From assembly GCF_014653435.1 (NCBI RefSeq), contig NZ_BNAO01000001.1, positions 653,521 through 717,520 on the forward strand: 64,000 nt of DNA. The letters run 5' to 3'. The position numbers and the translations under genes are program-made. Below are positions 18,250 to 28,079 of the stretch, in pieces. How positions within the stretch are numbered: position 1 is the stretch's first letter; every line of letters begins with the position of its first letter. Origin of the DNA: Alishewanella longhuensis. GTDB taxonomy: Bacteria > Pseudomonadota > Gammaproteobacteria > Enterobacterales > Alteromonadaceae. The notes beneath the pieces were generated by a model. It was not told the origin of the DNA. It searched no databases and saw nothing but the letters and a program-made list of their open reading frames with translations.

Positions 18250-19083
18250 ATGGTGATTAAAAAGTTAATTTTAACGATTTTGCTTTGTTGTTGCCCCTTA
18301 GCCGCTGCGTACAAACCGGAGCTTGTACTGGCACAGGTTTATAGCAATAACATCGATGTAACGCAGTATTGGGTTAGCGAAAAGCTAGATGGTGTGCGGG
18401 CATACTGGGATGGCAAGCAGCTTATTTCCCGCGGGGGGAATGTGATTGCTGCACCACCATGGTTTGTCGCAGATTTCTCAGCGCAGCCTTTAGATGGGGA
18501 GCTGTGGTTGGCCCGGCAGCAATTTGAAAAGGTGCTAAGTATTGTCAGCAAGCAGCAGCCTGTAGCCAGTGAATGGCAGCAGCTGCGTTATTATATTTTT
18601 GAGCTGCCAGATGCACCGGGCACCTTTACCGAGCGGGTTAAGGCCATGCAAGTGTTAGTGCAGCAGCAAAACAGTCCTTACTTGCAAGCGGTTAAGCAGT
18701 TTCGGGTGGCTGATCGGGCTGAATTATTTGCAACCTTACAACAGCTGGAGCAGAGCGGTGCCGAGGGTTTAATGCTGCATCATCAGGATGCGCGCTATAA
18801 AACTGGCCGTAGCGCCGACTTACTTAAACTAAAAAGTTATCAGGATACCGAAGCTATTGTCATTGGCTACCGGCCGGGTAAAGGCAAATATCAGGGGAGG
18901 GTAGGGGCGCTAATTGTCAGAACGCCGGAAGGCAAAGAATTTGCCATCGGCAGTGGTTTAACCGATGTATTGCGGCAAACACCACCAGAAATAGGTACTG
19001 TGATCACCTATCGATACAATGGTTACACCAACAATGGCATACCCCGCTTTGCCCGGTTCTTAAGGGTGCGGGAAACGTTTTAA
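18250..19083 (+). CDS. Secreted ATP-dependent DNA ligase (LigE/Lig B-type)
   Basis: A 277-aa protein with a signal peptide (about residues 1-20, ending in PLAAA). The adenylation motif I is EKLDGVR with Lys45 as nucleophile. Motif IV is EGLMLHH and motif V is LLKLKSYQDTEAIVIGY, followed by a small OB-fold. This is the minimal periplasmic Lig E class of Vibrio, Neisseria, Psychromonas and relatives. It seals nicks using ATP or pre-adenylated enzyme and has been proposed to work on extracellular or incoming DNA. AAGGATG supports the ATG. Confidence 0.9.
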   Translation: MVIKKLILTILLCCCPLAAAYKPELVLAQVYSNNIDVTQYWVSEKLDGVRAYWDGKQLISRGGNVIAAPPWFVADFSAQPLDGELWLARQQFEKVLSIVSKQQPVASEWQQLRYYIFELPDAPGTFTERVKAMQVLVQQQNSPYLQAVKQFRVADRAELFATLQQLEQSGAEGLMLHHQDARYKTGRSADLLKLKSYQDTEAIVIGYRPGKGKYQGRVGALIVRTPEGKEFAIGSGLTDVLRQTPPEIGTVITYRYNGYTNNGIPRFARFLRVRETF

Positions 19084-19135
19084 AGGTGAGAGCCAGCCTC
19101 AACTATTGTCTTATAAGCTGGCCCTGGCTTGCTGA

Positions 19136-20056
19136 TTAACCGGCCATATTTGCTGTACTGCGGTTTAGCAGCAGTGCTCTGATCCTGGCAAAGGGTGTAA
19201 GTACTATGGCATTGCCCAGCAGCACCAGCGCAAAGCCGCTAAAGGTGTAGCCGGTCCAATGAAAATCTTCAAATAAGGTGCTAAGCACCACAGCAACTAG
19301 CGGGAAGAGCACTATGGTATAGCTGGCTTTTTCCGGCCCTATTTGTTTTAGCAGGGCAAAGTAACTGGCAAAGGCAATCACCGAACCAAATACCGCTAAA
19401 TACAGCAGGGAGATAATATAGGCCGGTTCGGTGCTAAAATTAAAGCTGTGGCCTTTAAACAGCGCGGCTGCCAGTAGCACCAGGCTGCCATATAACATAC
19501 CCCAGGCATTAACCTGCATAATCGGCATATTTTCCCGCGAGTTACGTACACTAACCATATTGCCGAATGAGGCTGACAGCGCACCGGATAAAATCAGCAA
19601 CAGGCCAAGTAGGCTGGCGTTGGTGAAGTCTATACCGTCTAAATCTGGCCAAAACAGCACAACAATGCCGGCAATACCCAGCAAGGCGCCAAAGTAGATG
19701 CGTTTGGCTACGGGTTTACCAAAAAATAGCCGGGTGTTAATAATGTTCATTAGCAGCATGGTGGTAAAGGCAATGGCGGTCATGGCCGAGGTAAGGTATT
19801 GCTGCGCCTGATAAATAAATAAGAAATTCAGTGCAAAATTCAGGCTGGCTAGCAGCAAAATAAAGCCATGCTGGCGCAGCGTAAAATGCATATCCAGTTT
19901 GCGCCACCAGCAAAATAACCACATTAGCGCTGCTGCGATAGCAAAGCGGTACAGCAAGGAGACTTCAATAGCGACTTCGCCTAATTGAAACTCAATAGCA
20001 AACCAGGTAGAGCCCCATATAAGTACGGTAACCAGATACAACAGCATATTTTTCAT
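19136..20056 (-). CDS. EamA/DMT-family transporter
   Basis: A 306-aa protein with ten predicted membrane helices in two EamA halves, typical of the drug/metabolite transporter superfamily. It opens MKNMLLYLVTVLIWGSTWFAI, where the WGSTWFAI motif is characteristic. An upstream TTG at 20086 would add ten residues; neither start has a clear ribosome-binding site, so I took the first ATG. The substrate is unknown. It converges with the ligase gene. Confidence 0.88.
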   Translation of the reverse strand: MKNMLLYLVTVLIWGSTWFAIEFQLGEVAIEVSLLYRFAIAAALMWLFCWWRKLDMHFTLRQHGFILLLASLNFALNFLFIYQAQQYLTSAMTAIAFTTMLLMNIINTRLFFGKPVAKRIYFGALLGIAGIVVLFWPDLDGIDFTNASLLGLLLILSGALSASFGNMVSVRNSRENMPIMQVNAWGMLYGSLVLLAAALFKGHSFNFSTEPAYIISLLYLAVFGSVIAFASYFALLKQIGPEKASYTIVLFPLVAVVLSTLFEDFHWTGYTFSGFALVLLGNAIVLTPFARIRALLLNRSTANMAG

Positions 20057-20144
20057 AGTGGGTAGGATGGGCAACGCCGGCAGCAATAAAGGCTGCGATC
20101 ATAAAGCCTGGCCCGCATTTTAAACAGTAGCGGCGTTAAAAAAA

Positions 20145-21074
20145 TTAAAATGCCTGACGAAAGCGCGCGACATCGGTTTTCGGTGGGGCGCCAAATAAGC
20201 GGCTGTATTCACGGCTAAACTGTGATGGGCTTTCATAGCCTACTTTGTAACTTGCTGTCGCTGCTTCGATGCCTTCATGTAACATAATACGGCGGGCTTC
20301 ATTAAGGCGTAGCTGCTTTTGAAACTGCAACGGCGACATAGAGGTTACGGCTTTAAATGCCTGAAAGAATGCCGACTCACTTAAATGTACCGTTTCAGCC
20401 AGTTCTTTAATGCGTAATGGTTCATTAAAGCGTTGGTGCAGCATTTCTATTACTTTGCTGATGCGATGTGCCTGGCTATCAATCTGGGTGAATTCGCGTA
20501 ACTGGCTACCAATAGGGCCAAGTAATAAGCGATACAGCATTTCGCGTTTTAACAACGGTAACAACACCGGAATATCTTGTGGCGATTGCAGCAACTGGCT
20601 TAGGCGCTGCAGCACCGACATCAGGCTTAGATCGGCATCGCCAACGGCAATACCACGAACGGGAGTACTATTAACGGAAGTACTGCTAACGAGAGTGTGC
20701 TGCGGTAACTCCTTATGGGCAATATCAATAACCAGATCTGTCAGCTCACGCAAGTCTAAGCTGATACTCATGGCAATGTACGGGCTGGCAGGGCTGGCGG
20801 TAACCACTTTTCCGCTTACCGGCAGTGTAACCGGGGCTATCAGATACTGCAGTTCCCGGTATTGTAGTAGCTCATCACCCAGCCATACTTGCTTTGAGCC
20901 CTGTACCAACAAACACAAAGTAGGTTCATAAATAGCAGGGGTGGCACTGGTAGGACCGTCACTACGGTACAACTTTACGCCGGGAATATTGGTTTCGTTA
21001 AATCCACTTGACTGTATTGTTTGCAACAGCGACTGCAGTATTTGCAGGCGTATGCTTTCACGTTCGTCAGTCAT
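20145..21074 (-). CDS. AraC-family transcriptional regulator
   Basis: A 309-aa regulator. The N-terminal half is an AraC_N cupin-like effector domain (TLCLLVQGSKQVWLGDELLQY). The C-terminal 100 residues hold two helix-turn-helix motifs: IKELAETVHLSESAFFQAFKAVTSMSPLQFQKQLRL and VGYESPSQFSREYSRLFGAPP. It resembles the YqhC-like subgroup. It lies between the DMT transporter and the TetR gene, all on the minus strand with separate spacing. The target is unknown. GGAG lies a short way before the ATG. Confidence 0.9.
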   Translation of the reverse strand: MTDERESIRLQILQSLLQTIQSSGFNETNIPGVKLYRSDGPTSATPAIYEPTLCLLVQGSKQVWLGDELLQYRELQYLIAPVTLPVSGKVVTASPASPYIAMSISLDLRELTDLVIDIAHKELPQHTLVSSTSVNSTPVRGIAVGDADLSLMSVLQRLSQLLQSPQDIPVLLPLLKREMLYRLLLGPIGSQLREFTQIDSQAHRISKVIEMLHQRFNEPLRIKELAETVHLSESAFFQAFKAVTSMSPLQFQKQLRLNEARRIMLHEGIEAATASYKVGYESPSQFSREYSRLFGAPPKTDVARFRQAF

Positions 21075-21195
21075 ATTGAGGCTCCGCGGGATTGATAAAC
21101 CCAGTATAAGCAGCAGTAGGCGTTTTGCCTATTGCTGCCGTCGCACTTTGGAGGATTAGGCAATAAGTGTGGAGTTTAAGGCAGCAGAGATGTGC

Positions 21196-21807
21196 TTAGC
21201 TTCGTGGAAAGGCTTGTAAGGTCATTTGCGCGACCTGACGTAGCTGCTCTGAAGTAGCGCCATTATTGGCTTGAATCGCCATACCTTGTAGCACGGTACC
21301 AAGATAGCGGGCCAATACTTCAGTGTCGGTATCTGCAGGTAAGTCACCATCGACTTTAGCTTGATCAAAACGTACTTTAAGCTTTTGCTCGCCCTCTACC
21401 CGGCGATTCATCAGGGCTTCTTTTACGCTGGCTGCAGCCTCACTGCAAGAGAGTGCGCCCTGCACAATCACACAGCCTTGCGGTTGTGTATTGTCAGCCA
21501 TATTCATAGCCGCGCCGTGCAGCATATGCTCGGCAACCTGATAGGCGGTAGGCTTTTCCAACGCAGGTAAAAAGAAGGCACAGGGCCGGCTTTCATAAAG
21601 CTCAATGGCTTTTAAAAACAGCTGTTCTTTGTTGCCAAAGGCAGCATATAGGCTGGGTTTATTAATACCCATAGCGTCGGTTAAATCGGTTAACGAGGTG
21701 CCGTCATAGCCTTTGCGCCAAAATACTTCCAGCGCTTTTTCCAGTGCTGTATCCATATCAAAAGCGCGGGGGCGCCCAACATGGGGTGTGCAACTTACTA
21801 CTGACAT
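21196..21807 (-). CDS. TetR-family repressor, likely controlling the divergent RND operon
   Basis: A 203-aa TetR protein. The DNA-binding domain is near the N-terminus (ALEVFWRKGYDGTSLTDLTDAMGINKPSLYAAFGNKEQLF); the rest is a ligand and dimer domain of the C11/AcrR-like type. AGGAG precedes the ATG. It is divergent from a complete tripartite RND operon, and three similar palindromes lie between the two starts. From this arrangement I infer that it represses the pump operon and itself until a ligand binds. Confidence 0.92.
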   Translation of the reverse strand: MSVVSCTPHVGRPRAFDMDTALEKALEVFWRKGYDGTSLTDLTDAMGINKPSLYAAFGNKEQLFLKAIELYESRPCAFFLPALEKPTAYQVAEHMLHGAAMNMADNTQPQGCVIVQGALSCSEAAASVKEALMNRRVEGEQKLKVRFDQAKVDGDLPADTDTEVLARYLGTVLQGMAIQANNGATSEQLRQVAQMTLQAFPRS

Positions 21808-21878
21808 TGCTCAGCTCCTGTGTGAAAAGTTCGGCCTATCCTAAACAGCTAAAGCCCTTATGTCTAGTAAGGCTTACT

Positions 21879-21890
21879 TACTGACCAGTA
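21879..21890. promoter_or_regulatory. Putative TetR operator near the regulator gene
   Basis: TACTG-AC-CAGTA is a perfect 5-bp-arm palindrome with a 2-bp centre. It has the same geometry as the two sites at the pump promoter. It lies 72 bases before the TetR start, consistent with autoregulation. Confidence 0.5.
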
Positions 21891-22036
21891 TAAAACCCCT
21901 ACTAACAGTATGCTTATCCTTACAGCGGGGCACTTTATGCTATCGCGCTATAGAGTTTTAGGCAAGTTGCCAGCAGCTTTCGGCATTAACCCGCCGCCGT
22001 TGCCCTTATACACTATCAGCCAAAATAAAAATATTT

Positions 22037-22048
22037 TACCGTTCGGTA
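22037..22048. promoter_or_regulatory. Putative TetR operator 1 at the RND promoter
   Basis: TACCG-TT-CGGTA is a perfect palindrome 10 bases upstream of the -35 box at 22059. Its centre is exactly 50 bases from that of the second site. Confidence 0.65.
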
Positions 22049-22058
22049 CAAAAATAAA

Positions 22059-22086
22059 TTGACAGCGCGCAGCGGATCTATATATT
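22059..22086 (+). promoter_or_regulatory. Sigma-70 promoter of the tripartite RND operon
   Basis: TTGACA (22059-22064), a 16-base spacer and TATATT (22081-22086). It is flanked by operator palindromes on both sides, so repressor binding would block polymerase. Confidence 0.7.
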
Positions 22087-22098
22087 TACCGAGTGGTA
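22087..22098. promoter_or_regulatory. Putative TetR operator 2 over the transcription start
   Basis: TACCG-AG-TGGTA is a palindrome with one mismatch, directly after the -10 box. It would cover the start point of the RND transcript. Confidence 0.6.
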
Positions 22099-22207
22099 CA
22101 TAATTAGCAAGTTATTTCTATTGCGTGAAACAAGGCTACGGCAATCGGACTATGGAAACGTATTTTTTAGAAACAAATTTATGCAAACAAAGGTGGAGAA
22201 CCTCGTC

Positions 22208-23476
22208 ATGAGCACAAAAAGCACAGTAAGAACTTTTATGTTAGCAAGCGTCGCGGCGCTGGTGTTGGTTGCTTGTGGTAACCCTGAGGCCGCTAATCAG
22301 TCGCAAATACCAGCGGCACCTCAGATCAGTGTGGCGCAAGTCGTATCTGAGCGTATTACTGAGTGGGATGAGTTTACCGGTCGCTTGCAGGCGCCAGAAA
22401 CCGTTAATTTGGTACCGCGCGTCTCGGGTTATATTGAACAAGTGCATTTTAGCGAGGGGGCCCTGGTAAACAAAGGTGATTTGCTGGTGCGCATTGATCC
22501 ACGGCCTTTTACCGCAGAAGTAACAAGGTTAAAAGCCGAGCTGCAAAGCGCGCAAAGTGCCGCCGATTTGGCAGCAAGTGATTACAACCGGGCGGAAAAG
22601 TTGAGCAATGCGCGGGCGATCTCCGCGGAGTTGTTAGACAGCCGTTTAGCACGTAAACAGCAAACCGCTGCTACAGTGGCGTCGGTAAAAGCAGCGCTGG
22701 AGCGTGCCGTACTGGATTTAAGCTACACCAAAATTATCGCGCCTATTAGCGGCCGGGTAAGTTACGCCATGGTTACTACCGGTAACTATGTAACAGCCGG
22801 GCAGAGCCAATTAACCAGTTTGGTTTCTACCGAAAAAATGTACGCTTACTTTGATGTAGACGAGCAAAGTTATCTTAAATATAGCCGCTTAACCGAAGCG
22901 GGAAAACGTGCCGATACCCGCGATGCTGCCGTCAATCCGGTATATATGGGTTTGGCTGATGATACCGCTTTTAGCCATATTGGCAGCATTGATTTTGTGG
23001 ATAACAGCGTAAATCAACAAACCGGTACTATCCGCATCCGGGCCAGCTTTAGCAATGCAGATAACAAGTTGCTACCTGGCCTGTTTGCCCGTATCAGATT
23101 GGTTGGTAGCGACAGTTATGAGGGTATTTTGATTGACGAAAAAGCCATAGGTACTGATCTCAACAACAAATATGTACTGGTAGTAAATGCGGACAATCAA
23201 TTGGAATACCGCGCGGTAAAACTGGGTGAGAAGGTCAATGGCTTGCGCATAATCCGCGAAGGGCTGGCGACGGCAGATCGTATTGTCGTCAATGGCTTGC
23301 AACGGGTTATGCCCAGCATGCAAATCGAACCAAAGCTGGTAGATATGGCAAGCAAAGAGCAACTCGCCGCTTTGCGCAGCGCACAACAGTTAGTGGATCA
23401 GAACAGTAGCGCCTTGACTGCAAAAGCAGATGGCGAGGCGACAGTTAATGCCGGCACAACGCCGGGACAGGGTTAA
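22208..23476 (+). CDS. RND efflux adaptor lipoprotein (AcrA/MexE-like)
   Basis: A 422-aa protein. ATG 22208 is chosen because AAGGTGGAG lies just upstream; earlier in-frame ATGs (22121, 22181) lack a site. It has a lipoprotein signal ending LVLVAC, so it is acylated and anchored in the inner membrane. Lipoyl halves (PRVSGYIEQVHFSEGALVNKGDLLV and APISGRVSYAMVTTGNYV) flank a coiled-coil hairpin, and a beta-barrel follows. It is the first gene of an operon with the pump and outer-membrane channel, behind the TetR-operator promoter. Confidence 0.93.
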   Translation: MSTKSTVRTFMLASVAALVLVACGNPEAANQSQIPAAPQISVAQVVSERITEWDEFTGRLQAPETVNLVPRVSGYIEQVHFSEGALVNKGDLLVRIDPRPFTAEVTRLKAELQSAQSAADLAASDYNRAEKLSNARAISAELLDSRLARKQQTAATVASVKAALERAVLDLSYTKIIAPISGRVSYAMVTTGNYVTAGQSQLTSLVSTEKMYAYFDVDEQSYLKYSRLTEAGKRADTRDAAVNPVYMGLADDTAFSHIGSIDFVDNSVNQQTGTIRIRASFSNADNKLLPGLFARIRLVGSDSYEGILIDEKAIGTDLNNKYVLVVNADNQLEYRAVKLGEKVNGLRIIREGLATADRIVVNGLQRVMPSMQIEPKLVDMASKEQLAALRSAQQLVDQNSSALTAKADGEATVNAGTTPGQG

Positions 23477-23486
23477 GGAACGTATC

Positions 23487-26400
23487 ATGTTGTCGCAGTT
23501 TTTTATAAAAAGGCCAATTTTTGCTGCTGTTATCTCCCTGCTGTTTTTTATTGTTGGCGCGATAACTGTATGGGAGCTGCCTGTTACCGAATACCCGGAA
23601 GTGGTGCCACCAACGGTGGTGGTTACAGCGAATTACCCTGGGGCCAACCCCAAAGTGATTGCTGAAACGGTAGCCTCGCCACTGGAGCAGGAAATTAACG
23701 GTGTGGAGAACATGCTGTATATGTCATCGCAGGCAACTTCAGATGGCCGCATGACCTTAACAGTAACCTTTGCTATCGGTTCCAATGTCGATTTAGCCCA
23801 GGCTCAGGTGCAGGCGCGGGTAGACCGCGCTATGCCGCGCTTGCCGCAGGAAGTGCAGCGGCTTGGCGTGGTAACGGAGAAATCCTCACCAGACTTAACC
23901 ATGGTGGTGCATTTAACCTCGCCAGACGATCGTTATGACATGCTGTACTTGTCTAACTATGCAGCACTTAACGTCAAAGACGAACTGGCTCGGATTCAGG
24001 GCGTGGGTAATGTGCAGTTATTCGGTGCCGGTGAATACAGTATGCGGGTGTGGTTAGATCCGAACAAAGTGGCCGCTTTAGGGTTATCTCCCACGCAAAT
24101 TATTGCGGCTATTCGTGAGCAAAACCAGCAGGCGGCGGCAGGTAGTTTAGGCGCCCAACCGAGCGGTGACGCGGATTTCCAGCTACTGATTAACGTAAAA
24201 GGCCGCTTGGCTAGCGTAGAAGAGTTTGAAAACATTATTATTAATGTGGGTAGCCAGGGCGAGCTAAGCCGCTTAAAAGATGTTGCCCGGGTGGAGCTTG
24301 GTGCCTCTACTTACGCCCTGCGATCTTTGTTAAATAACAGAGATGCGGTAGCTATTCCTATTTTTCAGGCCTCTGGCTCTAATGCTATTCAAATTTCGGA
24401 TGATGTACGGGCCAAAATGGCCGAGTTGTCAAAGGGCTTCCCGGAAGGTTTAGCCTACGACATCGTTTATGATCCTACGGTGTTTGTGCGTGGCTCTATT
24501 CAGGCCGTAGTAAAAACCTTACTGGAAGCGGTACTGCTGGTGGTGTTAGTGGTGGTGCTGTTCTTACAAACCTGGCGCGCTTCTATTATTCCGTTGGTCG
24601 CGGTGCCGGTGTCCTTAGTGGGTACCTTCGCCTTTATGCATATGCTTGGCTTCTCGATTAATGCTTTGTCGTTGTACGGGCTGGTACTGGCGATTGGCAT
24701 CGTAGTAGATGATGCCATCGTAGTGGTAGAGAACGTTGAGCGGAATATCAGTGAAGGCTTAGCGCCACTGGCGGCTACGCAAAAAGCCATGAAAGAAGTA
24801 ACAGGGCCGATAGTGGCTACTACGCTGGTACTGGCAGCGGTATTTATTCCTACTGCCTTTATGTCGGGCTTAACCGGGCAGTTTTATAAGCAGTTTGCGC
24901 TAACTATTACTATTTCTACCTTTATCTCGGCCATTAACTCCTTAACACTAAGCCCGGCGTTAGCCGCCATGTTATTAAAGGGGCATAACGAGAAAAAAGA
25001 TGCCTTAACCCGCGGTATGGATAAACTATTAGGTGGCTGGTTATTTGGCCCCTTTAACCGCTTCTTTGCCCGCTTATCACAGGGGTATGGCTATGTAGTA
25101 AGAAAGGTGATCCGCTTTGGCGCCATTGTGGGCGTAATGTATATCGCCTTAGTTGGAGTTACCGGCCTGCAGTTTGCTACAACGCCTACCGGCTATGTAC
25201 CAGGCCAGGATAAACAGTACCTGGTCGCTTTTGCGCAATTGCCGGATGCCGCCTCGTTAGATCGTACCGAAGCCGTAATTAAAGAAATGTCGGCCATCGC
25301 ACTGGAATACCCTGGTGTGGCTAACTCTATTGCCTTTCCGGGCCTGAGTATCAATGGTTTTACCAATAGCCCGAATTCCGGCATCGTGTTTGTGGGCCTG
25401 GATGATTTTGATAAGCGTGGTTCAGCTGAACTGTCGGGTAACGCCATAGCGGCGGCCTTAAACCAGCAGTTTGCCGGTATTGAAGATGCCTTTATTGCCA
25501 TTTTCCCGCCGCCGCCGGTAATGGGGCTGGGTACTATCGGTGGTTTTAGGCTGCAAATTCAGGATCGCGGCAACCACGGCTATGAAGAGCTATACAACGT
25601 GACGATGCAGGTGATGATGAAAGCCTGGGCTACGCCAGAACTGGCTGGGGTGTTTTCCAGCTATCAGGTTAATGTGCCGCAATTGGATCTGGATATCGAC
25701 CGCACCAAAGCCAAGCAGCAAAACGTAGCACTGGACGAAATCTTCCAGACACTGCAGGCCTATATGGGCTCGGTATATGTCAACGACTTTAACCAGTTTG
25801 GCCGCACCTATCAGGTTAATGTGCAGGCCGACGAGCAGTTCCGGCAAAGTGCTTCGCAAATCAGCCAGTTAAAGGTGCGTAATCTGCAGGGTGAGATGAT
25901 CCCGCTGGGCTCCTTTATTAATGTCACCGACTCGGCCGGGCCTGATCGGGTAATGCACTATAACGGTTTTACCACTGCTGAAATTAACGGTGGTCCGGCG
26001 CCAGGTTACAGTACAGGTGAAGCGCAGGCGGCAATTGAAAAAATTCTGGCGGAAACTCTGCCAAACGGTATGACCTACGAATGGACAGAACTTACCTACC
26101 AGCAAATTCTGGCCGGGAATGCCGGTATGTATATCTACCCGTTGGTTATTCTGCTGGTGTTTATGGTGTTGGCGGCGCAGTACGAGAGTTTGAGCTTACC
26201 CTTGGCGATTATTCTGATTATTCCGATGACCTTGTTATCGGCACTAAGCGGCGTACTGATTTACGGTGGAGACAATAACATTCTGACCCAGATTGGTCTT
26301 ATCGTACTCGTGGGGCTGGCAACCAAGAACGCCATTCTCATTGTCGAGTTTGCCAAAGAGCTGCAAGACCATGGCATGAACGCGCTGGACGCTATTTTGG

Positions 26401-26690
26401 AGGCCAGCCGTCTGCGCTTGCGGCCAATCCTGATGACCTCTATCGCCTTTATTATGGGCGTGGTACCAATGGCGTTTTCCAGTGGTGCCGGTGCCGAAAT
26501 GCGTCAGGCGCTGGGGGTAGCGGTATTCTCCGGCATGATCGGCGTCACCATTTTCGGCTTACTGTTAACCCCGCTGTTCTACTATATGCTGGCCAAACGC
26601 GGTAAGCAGACCACAGAGCAAGCAGCACAACCAGCACAAGCAGCAGTGACAGACAAGGTGACAAACAAGGAGGAGACGACTCATGCGTAA
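23487..26690 (+). CDS. AcrB/MexF-like RND efflux pump (HAE1)
   Basis: A 1067-aa permease starting MLSQFFIKRPIFAAV, the usual HAE1 opening. I chose ATG 23487, which follows AAGGA ten bases after the adaptor stop; the frame is open 57 bases further back but without a site. The proton relay is canonical, with Asp-Asp in VVDDAIVVVE and Lys in GLATKNAILIVEF. Twelve helices and two porter-domain loops fit the family. It would expel hydrophobic or amphiphilic drugs from the periplasm. It overlaps the channel gene by 8 bases. Confidence 0.95.
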   Translation: MLSQFFIKRPIFAAVISLLFFIVGAITVWELPVTEYPEVVPPTVVVTANYPGANPKVIAETVASPLEQEINGVENMLYMSSQATSDGRMTLTVTFAIGSNVDLAQAQVQARVDRAMPRLPQEVQRLGVVTEKSSPDLTMVVHLTSPDDRYDMLYLSNYAALNVKDELARIQGVGNVQLFGAGEYSMRVWLDPNKVAALGLSPTQIIAAIREQNQQAAAGSLGAQPSGDADFQLLINVKGRLASVEEFENIIINVGSQGELSRLKDVARVELGASTYALRSLLNNRDAVAIPIFQASGSNAIQISDDVRAKMAELSKGFPEGLAYDIVYDPTVFVRGSIQAVVKTLLEAVLLVVLVVVLFLQTWRASIIPLVAVPVSLVGTFAFMHMLGFSINALSLYGLVLAIGIVVDDAIVVVENVERNISEGLAPLAATQKAMKEVTGPIVATTLVLAAVFIPTAFMSGLTGQFYKQFALTITISTFISAINSLTLSPALAAMLLKGHNEKKDALTRGMDKLLGGWLFGPFNRFFARLSQGYGYVVRKVIRFGAIVGVMYIALVGVTGLQFATTPTGYVPGQDKQYLVAFAQLPDAASLDRTEAVIKEMSAIALEYPGVANSIAFPGLSINGFTNSPNSGIVFVGLDDFDKRGSAELSGNAIAAALNQQFAGIEDAFIAIFPPPPVMGLGTIGGFRLQIQDRGNHGYEELYNVTMQVMMKAWATPELAGVFSSYQVNVPQLDLDIDRTKAKQQNVALDEIFQTLQAYMGSVYVNDFNQFGRTYQVNVQADEQFRQSASQISQLKVRNLQGEMIPLGSFINVTDSAGPDRVMHYNGFTTAEINGGPAPGYSTGEAQAAIEKILAETLPNGMTYEWTELTYQQILAGNAGMYIYPLVILLVFMVLAAQYESLSLPLAIILIIPMTLLSALSGVLIYGGDNNILTQIGLIVLVGLATKNAILIVEFAKELQDHGMNALDAILEASRLRLRPILMTSIAFIMGVVPMAFSSGAGAEMRQALGVAVFSGMIGVTIFGLLLTPLFYYMLAKRGKQTTEQAAQPAQAAVTDKVTNKEETTHA

Positions 26691-28065
26691 CACCTTAAAA
26701 GTATCCGTTATTGCGGTATTGGTGGCAGGCCTTACCGCCTGTGCTGTTGGGCCAGACTATCAAACGCCGGCTAAGGTTGCTGATATCAGCTTTAACAGCC
26801 CTTATCAGCAAGCTGAGCAGCTGCAAAACTGGTGGCAGGCTTTTGATGATGCTGCCTTAAACCAGCTGATCAGCCGGGCCTTGCAGCAAAACCGCACGCT
26901 GGCAGAAGCCAGCGCCAATGTTGACCGGGCCTATGCGGTATTTCGGGATGCTAATAACGACTTTTTGCCCAAAGGTACCTTGGACGCTGGCTATCAGGCT
27001 AGTGAAAACGGCACTGTGCTGCCGGAAGATAACGGCGTGATTAGCCGCGGTTACAGTACCGGTGCCAGTTTAAGTTGGGATCTGGATATTTTCGGTAAAC
27101 TGCGCCGGGCCAGCGAAGCGGCGGAGGCACAAGCGCAACAAGCCGATTTGCTGTGGCATGATGCGCAGTTACAGATCATTAGCCAGGTAGCGATAAGCTA
27201 TGGCGAATACCGTGGCGCGCAGCTACGTCTCGCCGTAGCCGAGCAGAATCTGCATAACTTACAGCAAAGCCGCACTATCGTATTGGCGAGATTAGAGGCC
27301 GGTATGGCGTCGGAGCTGGAGCTGGCGCAAATAGATGTACAATTGCATCAGGTAGAGGCCTCAGTACCGGCGTACCGGGCGGCCTTACTTAGCGCCGATG
27401 CGACCTTGTCGGCGTTATTGGCAATGCGCCCGGGCGAGCTAAAACTGGGTTCAGTACCCAAGTTACCAGAGTTAACGCAGCCGGTGGCGTTGGTGGCCGG
27501 TGAGAACTACCTGCGCTATCGCGCCGATATTGCCAGCAGCGAGCGGCAACTGGCGGCGCAAACGGCCAGCATTGGCGTAGCAACAGCAGATCTGTATCCG
27601 AACCTGTCGGTACGGGGCTTTTTAGGCTTTATCTCCGGCCCTGGTTTAACCCTGGGTAGCGATACGCAAAGTTGGTCAGTTGCGCCCACGCTGAGTTGGC
27701 AAGCCGCCGATTTAGGCTCGGTGAGGGCGCGTATTCGCCAGGCAGAAGCCAGCACACAAATGGCGCTGGCGCGCTTTGAGCAGCAGGTATTTACCGCCAT
27801 TAACGAGATGCAGTTGTCGTTAACCAGCTATAACTTAAGCCGCGAGCAGCAATTAAGCGCCGAGCAACAATGGCATGCCAGTAATAAAGCAGTGCAGATC
27901 GCCCGCCAACGTTATAACGCCGGCAGCGGTGAGTTTTTCGACTTACTCGATGCCGAGCGCGAACAGCTACGCAGCCGCGATCAACTGGCGCAGCTACAAC
28001 AACAAAGCTTTATCCGTTTAGTGGGCATTTACCGCAGTTTTGGGGGTGGGATACAGCTGATGTAG
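26683..28065 (+). CDS. Outer-membrane efflux channel lipoprotein (OprM/NodT family)
   Basis: A 460-aa TolC-family channel with a lipoprotein signal (VAGLTACAVGPDY, where CxVGPDY is the NodT hallmark). Two repeats each carry long helices and a two-strand barrel piece; WWQAFDDAALNQLISRAL and SLSWDLDIFGKLRRA are typical. It trimerises in the outer membrane and completes the tripartite pump. AAGGAGGAG precedes the ATG, inside the end of the pump gene. A terminator hairpin follows 15 bases after the stop. Confidence 0.94.
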   Translation: MRNTLKVSVIAVLVAGLTACAVGPDYQTPAKVADISFNSPYQQAEQLQNWWQAFDDAALNQLISRALQQNRTLAEASANVDRAYAVFRDANNDFLPKGTLDAGYQASENGTVLPEDNGVISRGYSTGASLSWDLDIFGKLRRASEAAEAQAQQADLLWHDAQLQIISQVAISYGEYRGAQLRLAVAEQNLHNLQQSRTIVLARLEAGMASELELAQIDVQLHQVEASVPAYRAALLSADATLSALLAMRPGELKLGSVPKLPELTQPVALVAGENYLRYRADIASSERQLAAQTASIGVATADLYPNLSVRGFLGFISGPGLTLGSDTQSWSVAPTLSWQAADLGSVRARIRQAEASTQMALARFEQQVFTAINEMQLSLTSYNLSREQQLSAEQQWHASNKAVQIARQRYNAGSGEFFDLLDAEREQLRSRDQLAQLQQQSFIRLVGIYRSFGGGIQLM

Positions 28066-28079
28066 CCTGCTGGTTTGAT

